The position numbers were made by a program, and so were the translations under genes. From Macrocybe gigantea (taxonomy: Eukaryota > Basidiomycota > Agaricomycetes > Agaricales > Callistosporiaceae), in the NCBI GenBank assembly GCA_011319805.1, contig SJRY01000067.1, positions 1 through 47,361 of the forward strand: a stretch of DNA of 47,361 nucleotides. The letters run 5' to 3'. The notes below the pieces were generated by a model, which saw only the letters and a program-made list of their open reading frames with translations, was not told where the DNA came from and searched no databases. Every line of letters begins with the position of its first letter. The stretch's first letter is position 1. Positions 11,685 through 21,862 of this stretch are shown here, piece by piece.

Positions 11685-12165
11685 CGTGCTCCCAAACCAG
11701 GGTTCAAAACTACTCGATATCATGGATGCTTCCTCTGATGAAAAGTCCGTAGGTTTCAGTGCAATACCAGTCCGTTGAGATCCAGTCGATATCACCTGTC
11801 AGATGCATATTCTGCATGATCGTTCAGGGTACGACTGGTATGCAGACCAGGGTCCGCGATGCGCGCTGCACTCACCGACAACGTCGATACAGGCAAAATC
11901 CCATGCTTCAAAGTATTGAAGACGGAGCATAGGTGGGTGCCTCCTCAAAGGTTCGAGCCACTACACATCTACCTGGACTGCCACATCATATCCCCTGTTT
12001 CAGAGGGCCACACACAAGCCATACCGAAACGCATATCCGTTGCACGATCTGATGTCAACGGCAAGCCTGACCCTTTGATTTTGGGTCCAAAGACCATGCC
12101 AGAACGCTCGCGGACCTTCCAGATGTGTGTCTCCGTGACATAGGCCCCCTCTTGAAGCAATAATT
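11685..12165 (-). pseudogene. Gene relic, copy A of a duplicated segment
   Basis: Read on the minus strand this segment contains peptides such as LLQEGAYVTETHIWKVRERS and GSGLPLTS. A frame change then leads to DIRSCNGYAFRYGLCVAL followed by TGA, where copy B has CGA (Arg). Further downstream are an exon ending FEAWDFACIDVV with a GTGAGT donor and a final peptide GDIDWISTDWYCTETYGLF. The same order occurs in copy B at 15221-15930. Both copies need the same frame change after PLT. The family is not recognised. I call it a relic because of the premature stop and the shared frame break. Confidence 0.5.
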
Positions 12166-12469
12166 CTACGCATGACATCTACTCGCACATCTTATCAGAC
12201 GCTTTCAAGTGCGTGTCCGGCTGGGGATCACATTTCACATCAGTGTTGTACGCATTGGCTTGCATCACATACAAAATGGTCAAGAAAATGGGCAAGGTAT
12301 GCGGAGACCAAATACGCCAGGTTGTGAGGTAGTGATAGGGTTATCCATCTAAGGCGAATCTAGGACGCGGGCAAATAGAATTAGAACATATCGATAGATG
12401 AAGAATCATGAGTTTACTGGCATCGCTGCGTCTGAGAACCGAATTTCACTGAAAACAATGGCTTTGTAA

Positions 12470-13430
12470 TTAATCCCCTCCAGTCTTCCAACATCACAAA
12501 CCCGACTCCTGAACGTTCAAGCCTCATCGCCATCAAGTATGCGGAAAAGGACAGCTCATTGCATCTTTTCTTATCGACAGACCTGTAGATTAAAACACCT
12601 TCCACTTCTCCCCTACTTCCTCGTCCGTCCCATGCGCCGATAGCAAGTGGCGCAAGCACCCAAAAGCAAGCCCGAAATGATTGGGAGAGGTTGCTTGCAA
12701 AGGACGGGACTTCTGGATACAAGTTCTTGTCTGACGAAGACCTGGATGCCAGCTTTCTTTCGCGGGTCATCCTCCGGAAATTCTTCCTGAATTGCGCAAA
12801 ATCTGGGACGACCGGTGCAATGCAATGGCAGCGAAGGCTGGTAATAATCCCCACATCATAGGAGTGCGTGTTTTTTTCTCGCTACCCAAGCCACTAACGC
12901 TAACCCCACCATCCGTAGAAGAAACCTGACCCAGATAACACCGAATTCGGAATATATGAAATACCACATTCGTCGAACCCGAAGCTCGCACTTCGTATCT
13001 TCGACGGTGGATTGGAGAGATACGGTCATTTCTGCCTTGACTATTTCGATCTTGACCGGGAGAAACCCATCAATACCCCATCAGGCTACAAAATCTGCCC
13101 CATTTCTGTCGGAGGGAACGTCGAACCCGACCAAAATTCGATCTTGGGAAAGTGCGTTCGATATACCTGCAAGCCATATTCACCCTGGTGAGGAAAAATT
13201 CAGTCTCCCAGAGGGCTCTCACTGGCACGTTCTCTACGGAGGAAGAGAAGTCCTGCGTCTTGTCGTGCCAACGCGCCCCTCTCCTCCGCCGATTGCAGTT
13301 CGCCACACCAAAGCCATTCAGACCCCATCGACATAATTGATGCCGCGTCTTGTATCACATTGGCAGGGCTTCCGCTATTTCAAGATGATATGGCATCTAT
13401 GTTCTTCTCTGTGTATTTATACAGGATGTC
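12470..13430 (+). pseudogene. Unrecognised gene or gene remnant
   Basis: Plus-strand segments read coherently. One holds ERSSLIAIKYAEKDSSLHLF (about 12515-12590). A second is a stretch ending in AMQWQRRL at about 12839. A GTAATA...CGTAG intron (about 12840-12920) joins it in frame to KKPDPDNTEFGIYEIPHSSN and on to LRIFDGGLERYGHFCLDYFD and GKCVRYTCKPYSP, ending at a GTGAGG donor near 13188. A following exon may end MFFSVYLYRMS near 13438. No start codon was found, and the part near 12680 needs a one-base shift (before DWERLLAKDG). The peptides match nothing I can name. The fit of splice sites to open frame is the only evidence for a gene. Confidence 0.4.
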
Positions 13431-13438
13431 CTAAATGA

Positions 13439-13908
13439 TAAGAGGAGTTCCGGCTTCGATTTTGTTCCGCGACATGATAGCAACCGGGCAAATGATCCAT
13501 GGGTATGCCACGCATGTTAACGTAGGCCTTCGCAGCAAATCTTGGAAGAAGGAACGTGTACCTCTGATTGCTTTCATGCATGTAAGCTATAATGGCACGA
13601 ACCGGCATTACGTAGAGTGTGAAGTTGAGTCGGACATGGTGCTGGCGGGAGGAAAAAGGAACGTCGGTTAAGAGGCCACATGAATTATTGCTTCCTCCTG
13701 CATCTCCAACGACTACTTAGGTCAAGGCGCATGTAGCCATTTCCACTTTCTACACATGAATCAACCCCCCGCTAAGCCACCGTACCAATCGTGGACCACG
13801 CGCAGCGCCTTCTACATTAAAACCACGACCTAGAGCCGTGCTGGAGAGCTCAAAGGAAACCAAAAGTCTAGGACGACGGCTACTATGCCTCTCCGTCCGC
13901 AACTCTAG
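13439..13908. other. Unannotated interval
   Basis: About 470 bp between two remnants. A 78-codon plus-strand open frame (13435-13671) has an ATG but no motif and no neighbouring exon. Nothing else is supported. Confidence 0.3.
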
Positions 13909-14940
13909 CTATCTATCACAACGAAGAGCGTCTTCCATCCTCCCCAGCCTGGCCCACGCCAAGTCGCGTCTCACAGCGAACGTGAACCGGAACCAGCAGC
14001 TCCCCTTCATGTGACGGCCCGCTCCTAGGGCGCCCATGACGCCGTTTGCGATGAAAAACTCGTACAACGCGCCCTCACTCTCCCGCATGTCGCTTTCTGA
14101 CGCGAACTGGATGCGAGGACCGTATCGATGTCGGAGAGAATCATCCGTAGGTTGACCATGAGGAAGTGTCCCGTCAACGAAGAAGGCACACGTATGAATT
14201 TAGTGAAGCCAGGCGGTCAGGTATTCATGGGATTCTGTCGGAAGTTGCTGACTCCTCAACAGGAACGTCTCCAGGCGCGATTTGTCGGCCAGGATGGTGG
14301 ACCGGAGCGAGTCAGCTGGCGACACCACGGGCATGAAAAGCGATCACATCGCGAGGCTCTGGATCAGCGTCAAATTGGCCTGCGACACGAATACATACTC
14401 GGATACAGCGTTGAAGTCCTTCGACATGCCATACACGACATGGACTCAAGCCGGGCTAACGTAGATGGATGCAAGATCTAAAGAACGAACAGAGGCGTAA
14501 CGCTTGACGGTTCAGCATGTCCCTAGAAGCAAAAACGGAGAATGCACAGGTCTCGTCCCAAGACATGGTAGAGATTGCCTTTTCGCGGAATTGACAATAA
14601 GCGGCGATCACATCCGGAGAGTAGTGTGCCAAAGCAGATGGCGTGAGTTGCACAGCGTCACAGCCTTGACGTCTTTACCCTTTCTTTCAATCTCCTGCAG
14701 AGACAGTTCACCTCCTCGAGCGCGAACATCTCCGGAATCGGGACATGGACCAGGACAGGCCATATGTCGTTCTGGATGATGAAATCGCTGTCAAATCCAA
14801 TGTAATAGGATACGACTATGCGGATGTGGCATCACCGGTGCTGCCTAGCACTCTTGCGATCTGGTTCAACACGGGGCGGGGTGCATGGAGCTTAAAGTGA
14901 GAATTGAGAAAGCGCGAGACAACGCTGCGGAAGCACATTG
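13909..14940 (-). pseudogene. Unrecognised gene remnant with in-frame stops
   Basis: Minus-strand peptides look like real protein. They include SYYIGFDSDFIIQND and HVPIPEMFALEEVNC near 14.8 kb, a conserved-looking middle part near 14.6 kb (HYSPDVIAAYCQFREKA), QANLTLIQSLAM followed directly by a stop near 14.36 kb, and a C-terminal block (EGALYEFFIANGVMGAL, GSCWFRFTFAVRRDLAWARL) ending at the stop 13909-13911. The middle section contains stops in every frame, so the gene appears decayed. I do not recognise the family. It lies between the two copies of the duplicated relic. Confidence 0.4.
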
Positions 14941-15220
14941 TGCCTGTCTTACCGTCGCCCTATATAAAGTGCTATTCCAATGTGACGATGAGCTTGGGGG
15001 TCCGGGCACCATTGCAGAACGATATGCTGTGCCCAAGTGCTGTGTTCCCAGCCACGCCTTTGTCGGACATGACTCAATTCCAGCTACCTCGATGAACGGC
15101 GATGTGGGCTAAATGGTAAATGGTAAATTTTATTCCCGGCTACATTACATAAGTCACGAGATTGGCAACTTACGTAACAGTCATACGAGCGGGGGCTGAA
15201 CGCTATTTGACAGAGGTACC

Positions 15221-15930
15221 GTGCTCCCGAACTGGTGTTCAGACTCCACTTGATAACATGGATGCTTCCTTTGACGAAAAGTAGGTTTCAGTGCAACACC
15301 AGTCGGTTGAGATTTAGTCGACATCGTCTGTCAGATGCATTTTCTGCATGATCGTCCAAGGTACTGTATGACTGCTGTATAGAGAGGGTTCGCGGTAAGC
15401 ACTTACCGATAACGTCGATACAGACAAAATTCCAAGCTTCAAATTGTTGGAAACGGAACATAGGTAGGTGCCTCCTCAAAGATTCGAGTTACTTAAAATG
15501 CCACGCCATAGCCTTGCGTTTCTCGACATATCCCCGGTTTCGGAGGGCCACACACAGGTCATACCGAAATGCATGTCCGTTGCACGACCTTATGTCAATG
15601 GCAAGCCTGACTCTTTGATTTTGGCTCCATAGACCATGCCAGAACGCTCGCGGACCTTCCAGACGAGTATCTCTGTGACATAGGCCCCCTCCTGAAGAAA
15701 GTAGCCCTGGCAGCCGGTGCAGAGCAGTACAACATCCTCCAGGCGAGTCACGACTAGATTCCCCACAACGATCCTTAATTCTCGCTCTTCCGCAGAATAA
15801 TGGCAAAATGGCGTTCCAGGTAAACTTGAGATTTTAGAAACTCGTCTCGAATCGAGACACTGACGAGACCAATGGCGCGCGATCAGCACATCGATCACGT
15901 CCATTTTCACATTATCCCGAAACCGAGCGA
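15221..15930 (-). pseudogene. Gene relic, copy B of a duplicated segment
   Basis: Second, slightly longer copy of the 11685-12165 relic in the same orientation. Readable parts are LPGTPFCHYSAEERELRIVV, GNLVVTRLEDVVLLCTG, FLQEGAYVTEILVWKVRERS and, after the shared frame change, DIRSCNGHAFRYDLCVALRN through EKRKAMAWHF. A further exon contains RFQQFEAWNFVCIDVI with a GTAAGT donor. After the next splice the frame meets TAA at the position where copy A has TGG, so this copy has its own nonsense change. Gene family unrecognised. Confidence 0.5.
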
Positions 15931-16424
15931 AAAAGAAGGGCTGGTGCTGAACATAGATGACAACTGGCCACAGAGAAAGGTGGAGAAAGAGTACTTGGCA
16001 CAAGTCTTGGAGAGGATGAAGTCCAGAACGTGAAATGTACAGCCTAGTGGAGTACCGCAACGAAATGCTTTATTCCCTCTTCCACAGCTTCTTTTCGAGT
16101 CGGCCCGGAGAACTATTCATTTGGAAGAAGATTCGATAGAATGGATGGTATGTACATCATGAGAGTATATAAAAGGGGTGAGATTAGGCCGAGGAGTTCT
16201 CTGCTTGGGGACGCAGGGAGGCGAGGCACTTGCACGGAGAAGGAGTTTGAGGCGTGAGTAAGAAAAGTTTGTATTGTAAGTAGAGTATATGACCAAAGAC
16301 CCCGTTGATGTGATGAAAGATGGTCGGTAAGAACCTTTAAACGAATACAACAGAGAGATGGAAGCAATAGATAGGTATGAGGTGAAGTGGAAGAGTTTCT
16401 GATTGATAAAGCAGGGATGGCGTT
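15931..16424. other. Interval downstream of the CCCH zinc-finger gene
   Basis: About 490 bp containing the probable 3' end of the zinc-finger transcript. No coding segment is supported. AT-rich patches near 16140-16180 have no clear role. Confidence 0.35.
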
Positions 16425-19400
16425 TTATATGTCTCGGAAATATATTCTTAGCCGAGGCATTGGAAAGAAAATTTGGCAAAACTTATTGAGGAAAAAGGAG
16501 AAAAAAATGTTCCTTCTCTCAAAGAAGGAAGTCCTCTGAAGGAATGGGAGAGAAGTCAAAAGCTGTTCAGAGAGAGAGAACCAAGAGACTCTGCCCCTCT
16601 CTCGTCGTTTGAAAGGCCAAACGAGAGCGAGACCACGGCGAGAGACATACAGCACACACTTCGGACCGTCAATGAACTCTTCCCTCTTTTTTTCAACATC
16701 ATACCCATTTTTAGTCATCGCAGCTTTCGCTTTGGCCTGCCTTTGTTTCAGCTCCTTTTCTGTTCTTTTCTTTTTCGGATAGCGGTCTATAGCTGTCAGA
16801 GGTGCCTTGTTCAGCCATCCATGCGGAACAAATCGTCGTCGTCGTCCGCAGTGACCACCGGTCCGCCTAACGGGCTGAGGGACTCTGCTGTACATTGGAT
16901 ATCTCCCTGCGCTGACGTTGCGCTGCAAGCCAGGCGGGCCCATACCGTTCGCGGCAGCAGCCGCAGCTGGACCTACAGATCCGACAGCAGAAGCCATAGT
17001 GGCGGCAGTCACAGGCGGGCCGGACCCGCGGGCCGTCGCAGCAGAATAGGACAACCTCGAAAACATGTTTTCTAGGGCCGCAGTGCTCGGAGGCGCCGGA
17101 TAACTGTTCACGGTCGTCGTGCCTGCAGCGGACGCGTTCACAGGCGTCGCGGCGTTGCTGCGACCGGCTGCCGCGGCCGCGGCCTGCTGGGCGGAAGGTG
17201 TGTGCGACGGAGGAGGCGGCGACGCGGATGCGGTCATGCTGGTCTTCCACTCTCCGTATGGGCCACTGCTAGGAACACCTCCGCCAGCCGCGTGATTAGC
17301 ACCAGGCGCACCGAGGACCTCTCCAGCGGCGCCAGCGCTGCCGTAGATGCTCGCGGAACCGGGTGACGCGAGGCTGGGCGGGGGCGGCAGTGCGTGGATG
17401 CGGGAATAGCCCGCGGCGAGACCCTGCGGAAGGCTCTGCCCAGGCGCGTGCGACTGCAACGCTCGTGTGTTCGGCGAGAGGAGGTGCGTAAATCCGAGAT
17501 GTGGGTCGTCCGCGAGCCCACCGAGCGCTTGCAGGTGAGTCGACGAAGTAGAGTTGTGATGGTGGTGCCCGCCGGCGCCGTTGGACGGTATTGGGCGCGC
17601 GGTGTGCGGGTGCTGCTGTTGGAGGTGGTGCAGGTGTGGCTGTTGTGTCAGATCGAATGGCGAGGGCGTGAGTCGATACGTCGTCGACGTTGCTTTATGC
17701 GTATGCAGACCGCTGCTGCCTGTGGGCGGCGAAAGTGCGGCGCCGCTGAGATAGTTGGCAGTAAGCCCAGAGGTGATGCCTGTCGCGCCTGTGCCTGCGC
17801 CGCCGTATAGAGGTCCGCTCGTGCCTCTCAAGCCCCTCGCGAGCCCACCAAGACCAAGCTGCGCCTGCGCCTGCGCCTGTTTCGCCTTCGCAGCGAGGTA
17901 ATGTGAATGCAGACCGGGCAAGAATGCCGCGCTAGCATTGCTCGGGCTCAAATTCGCTAGCCCGCCCGCACTACCGTAACTCACGCTGAGCCCTAACTCG
18001 TCGCTCGCACCCACACCAGCAGCGGATGTGCCGGCACCCGATCCGGGGTCTCCGTCAAAGCGCGTTGAGGAGGATGTAACACGGTGGCCAGACGGAGACG
18101 CGGGCAATGCGTGCGGCGTGGACGTGTCCGCCCAGATGGACTTGATGTCGCCTAACAGGGACGGTGCGGGGACTGAGCGCGAATAGCGGTGACCAAGCCC
18201 GGTACCATTGCCTCCAACAGAACCCACGGCGAGTCCGGGAGCGCCTGAAACGGGCAAGGCCGTCGCGGGAGGCTGCCCGGAGTTGCTGCGTGACATCCTC
18301 CGGCTGCGCTCCTCGGCGTGAGCAGGTCAGTTAGAGAGCTCGGAATGAAGTCTTCCAAATCTTCGTCTTCGACGGCGACGTCAGCGGCCTTCCCACTCGC
18401 CGGAACTGCGCCTCTCTGTCTGCCCGCTGCGCCGCTAAATTCGTCGTACTCAAAATTCATCTCCAACTCCATTCGTCCATTAGCCTGTTGCTGGTGCTGG
18501 CCCAAAGCGGCAGCCGATCCACGAGCACCAACGCTGCCTGGTTCCGCAAGTGAGCCCCAGTCCTTCTTGCCACCCATCATGGCGAGGCCACTCCCCAGAC
18601 TCGCCGCTAGGCCTGCCGTTGCGGTGAACGAGCCTGCAAACATTGACTGAGTGCCGGGCGCGGAGAACGGCGAGGTCGAGATGAATTCTCCTGCATTGTC
18701 GTTCAGATCCTTGTTTGTGGGAGAGCTCGGGACAACGGTGATGCCATTGACGTGCTGTGGAGAGGTGTCAAGCCCGGCAGAGCCATTCGACTTGTTGCGC
18801 GGGGAAGTATGGTTTGTGGTAGGTGGAGAGCCGATGGGTCCGAAATCCGGGTGCGACTTGTTCGGTATGGCGGTGGGGCGAGGCACGGAACGAGGAAGAG
18901 GGCCCGGAGAAGTGCCGGACGGTGGCTTCGATTGCAAGTCTTTTTCTTGAGATGGTCCGGAGGATGCAGGCGTGCCGTTGTTAGCTTCGGATGTGGTTTG
19001 CTTGCCATGGGCAGGGGCAGTTGGGAGCTGCACACCGGCGCCTTCGAGCTCTTCAAGGACACCAAAGGAAGCTAAGGGAGGTGCAGGGGCGGAGGGAGAT
19101 ATGCTCGCCTTGAGGGGCATGCGGCCAGCGGACGGATTGTGCAAAACCCGCGTCGGTGCTGTAGATCCGCCGGTCAGAAGAGGGTTTCGATTAGCAGAAC
19201 CCCCAGAGACCAAGACGGCGCCAGATCCGCCGTGTTCACGTTTGCGACCTCCTTTCCCTTCCTTTCCCCGCTCGCCCTTCTCACCGACGTTGTTTCCTGC
19301 AGCGGCAGCGGCGGCGAGCTGCGCCGCTTTCTTGTTCTTGCGATCCATGGACATGCTCTGGCCAGGCAAGATGTGCGCCAGTGCGCACTTGTGTCCGAAC

Positions 19401-19781
19401 TTGCAATTGCCTTTGACGAACCACGCACAGGGCTCTTTTTGTCCTCCTGGTTCCGGGATTGCATGGGAGAACGGGCAAGAGGAGCCAGCCGTGCAGCCTC
19501 CGACCTTGAAAAATTTGCATGGAACATGCGATAAGTCCTTGGCTGTATTGATAGGACGAGTTTATGCGAGGTTTAGCAATCAAAAGAAAAAAGGTTATAA
19601 ATCAATACCACGCATCGTTGGGAAATAAAAAAAAGAGAAAAAGCGCACTTTTTGAGCCTGAAGTCGGGATTGGTTTCTGTCGTTGGCTACGTTCGCCTCG
19701 TTCAGTATCTCTTTCACCTCTATCCCTGTCCCTGTCCCTCTCTTTATCTTCTGGATGGGCTGTCGAGTCTGCAGTTGGCAT
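16425..19781 (-). CDS. CCCH zinc-finger protein, Cps3/Lee1-like, with one frame break
   Basis: Exon 1 is 19781-19649 (start MPTADS, then an Arg/Asp repeat), a 106-nt intron follows, and the main exon begins at 19542. Two CX7CX5CX3H fingers lie at residues 53-71 (PCKFFKVGGC...CPFSH) and 83-101 (PCAWFVKGNC...CALAH). Such fingers usually bind RNA. The rest is long, low-complexity, rich in Ala, Gly, Ser, Pro and His, with a conserved-looking DFIPSSLTDLLTPEERSRRMSRS region. Within that motif the frame breaks: one base is missing between 18314 and 18315 (ACGCC|GAG). As read, translation stops at 18152. With the missing base the frame runs on to 16425, although the true C-terminus is uncertain because the last 150 codons look less protein-like. 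Confidence 0.75.
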
Positions 19782-20659
19782 GGTAGCTGGATAGTACTGT
19801 CACAAAAGATGATACAAGTTGAAATAGATGGAGCACTGGGGTTGATATAAGGCTATTTCACGGACGAGGAAGGAGGGGAAGAGGCAGGACGAGCAAGCAG
19901 ATTGGCTTTTGTCGCCAAGAAAAGATTTTGCTGCAAAACTACTGGCACGTGTGATTACGTAACACCATATCAGCCAACTCTCGCCTCTCACAGCGCAAGT
20001 ACGGATAGCGCTGTACATGCCCATAACAGTTTTTACGGCCTTTTCCACTCGGCCTGCGGGCTGCTGTGCAACCAAATGCTGTTCATTAGGCGTCTGAGAG
20101 CCGTCGGGGAGCAAGCCGAGGTCCGAAGTCATGCTCTGATGCGCCCTGTCACGCACACAGGATATTGCACTTACTTGCAGCCGTATGGGGCTCCGTCATC
20201 CGTACTCAATCTCTGCTTATCGCGATAAGTTTGTCGTTTCCAGTCCCACGTCGGCACCGATTGGATTTCTTGCTGTCTAGCCGACCCTCAACGACCTCGA
20301 ACTCGTTGAGCGTGAGGGCCGGAGGTATGATGAGGTGACATGGGAAGGAAGTGCTTCGCGACTCAAATGGAGTTATTTCCCCAGCAGGACAGGACGAATT
20401 TATTGGCTACGAGGCACAAGGCGCTCAATTGTGCTTGTCATGCTATGTTGACTTGATGACGCCACGTATTCAGCGCTTTTGGGTGGGCGTCCTTTCCTAT
20501 GAATGCGAGCGAGAATGCGATGCCAGTGTAGCAATCGGAAACAATCAAATAATACAAACTACTGGCTGCCTCATACCATGGTATGACTACACTTTAGAGA
20601 ATGCCAAATGGAACGGCTCCCGCTGCCGTTGCAGAACGGTCCACAACGGGTCACACGCT
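19782..20659. other. Upstream region of the CCCH gene
   Basis: About 0.9 kb that should hold the zinc-finger gene promoter. A plus-strand open frame (20351-20674) shows no known motif and no splice partners. No clear TATA box or repeat is seen. Confidence 0.35.
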
Positions 20660-20975
20660 ACCCCTGTGCCATGATCTTAATACAATCCTGCATCCGCCTT
20701 CGCCACGGCATCTCCGGAGTCCATGAGTGGTCGACGTAGGAAATCTTGAGGCGATCATGTTCACCGCGCAAATTCCACGTTGCTTCGAGCCTAAACGATG
20801 GAGTTCTAGACGTCCACAAAGTATGCCCTCATAGCTTCGGTTGAGCACAATGCGCTGCCGTAGTTATCCAGCCTGAATACAAGACTTTCGCTAAATTGGG
20901 TGAGGAAGTACGTGTCTCCTCCACAGACGGAGAACGGGCCTCGATCTACCGACAATAGCGTCCATGCTTCGTATT
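20660..20975 (-). pseudogene. Small gene fragment, unrecognised
   Basis: Minus-strand peptides EAWTLLSVDRGPFSVCGG, TYFLTQFSESLVFRLDNYGS and, in another frame, RLEATWNLRGEHDRLKISYV look protein-like but are joined only across a frame change, with no start or splice boundaries nearby. Probably a decayed exon pair. No family assigned. Confidence 0.28.
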
Positions 20976-21236
20976 AGAAAGAAGTACAGCGCCAGCGCTC
21001 AAAATTTGAGTTGAAGTTCTTCATCTGGTTATATGTATCGTCACAGCCATTTTGCTCTCACAATCTTTTAACACGCTACCCACCACAGACGGCTCGCCAT
21101 AGCGTTGCGATCAGCACTTGCACCAACGTTTGTCCTAATTTCATTGGAATACAGACGGTGCATCAATTTGTAAATTCACCATTCTCTGAGTGACTCGGGC
21201 AACTACCAAAAATATACATCACTTCAGCATCTCTCT

Positions 21237-21862
21237 TCACAACTGCTGCTTCAAGATTGTAGAAAGCGGCTCCCATTTGCCGCCCTGCACGACGTTCCCG
21301 ATGAAGTTCTGGAGTGCGAGCGCGACGAGGTCGCCAAAATCTTGAATCCACATCGATATGTGAAAGTTCACATTGCCCTTCGGGTCGACATTTGAGATGT
21401 CGACAAAGAGCTTGTGGGCTGTCTTATTCTCCACCACTTGGGACTGAGCGTGCGCGAACGAGTTCCGCATCACATCAGCGAACCACGTGGGGTGACCTTT
21501 GAAGGCGCCCATGTGTGGATGACCGTCTCCTTATACTTGGCCTTGAGAGCGCTCCCGTTGGCATCGCTGAAGTTGTCCAGGCCGAACACGGCCGCCGAGT
21601 CCTTTTTCGAAATCTTCTTGTACCGTTCGTAGGGGTAGACGAAGCAGAAGAGGCCCATAGACATGGCCGTGGAGTGGAAGAGTGTGCGCTGTACTACGGC
21701 GCCTTCGGCCGGGGTAATTTTCTTCTCCTTGATTAAGCCGTCGACAACTTTTTTGACGGCGTCGGAGACGCCTTTGTAGCTTATCTGGATGCTTTCCTCC
21801 CCCGTGGCTTCGGCGAACACCGCCTCCACTTGATTTGCAGGGATTTTGGGCCACACGCTCAT
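21237..21862 (-). CDS. Small unrecognised protein with a frame break
   Basis: Starts at the ATG complementary to 21860-21862 (MSVWPKIPANQVEAVF). The first 110 or so codons read cleanly, with a Lys-rich middle and LFCFVYPYERYKK. After KETVIH the protein-like frame moves by one base: the second part starts near 21512 (GAFKGHPTWFADVMRNSFAH) and ends LSTILKQQL at the stop 21237-21239. No GT-AG intron fits, and a base seems to be missing near 21510-21520. The restored product would be about 208 residues, without signal peptide or obvious membrane helix. Family not recognised. Confidence 0.55.

Noticed and set aside
16473..18650. Several long plus-strand open frames opposite the CCCH gene
   Set aside because: Shadows of the low-complexity Ala/Gly/Ser-rich coding sequence on the minus strand.
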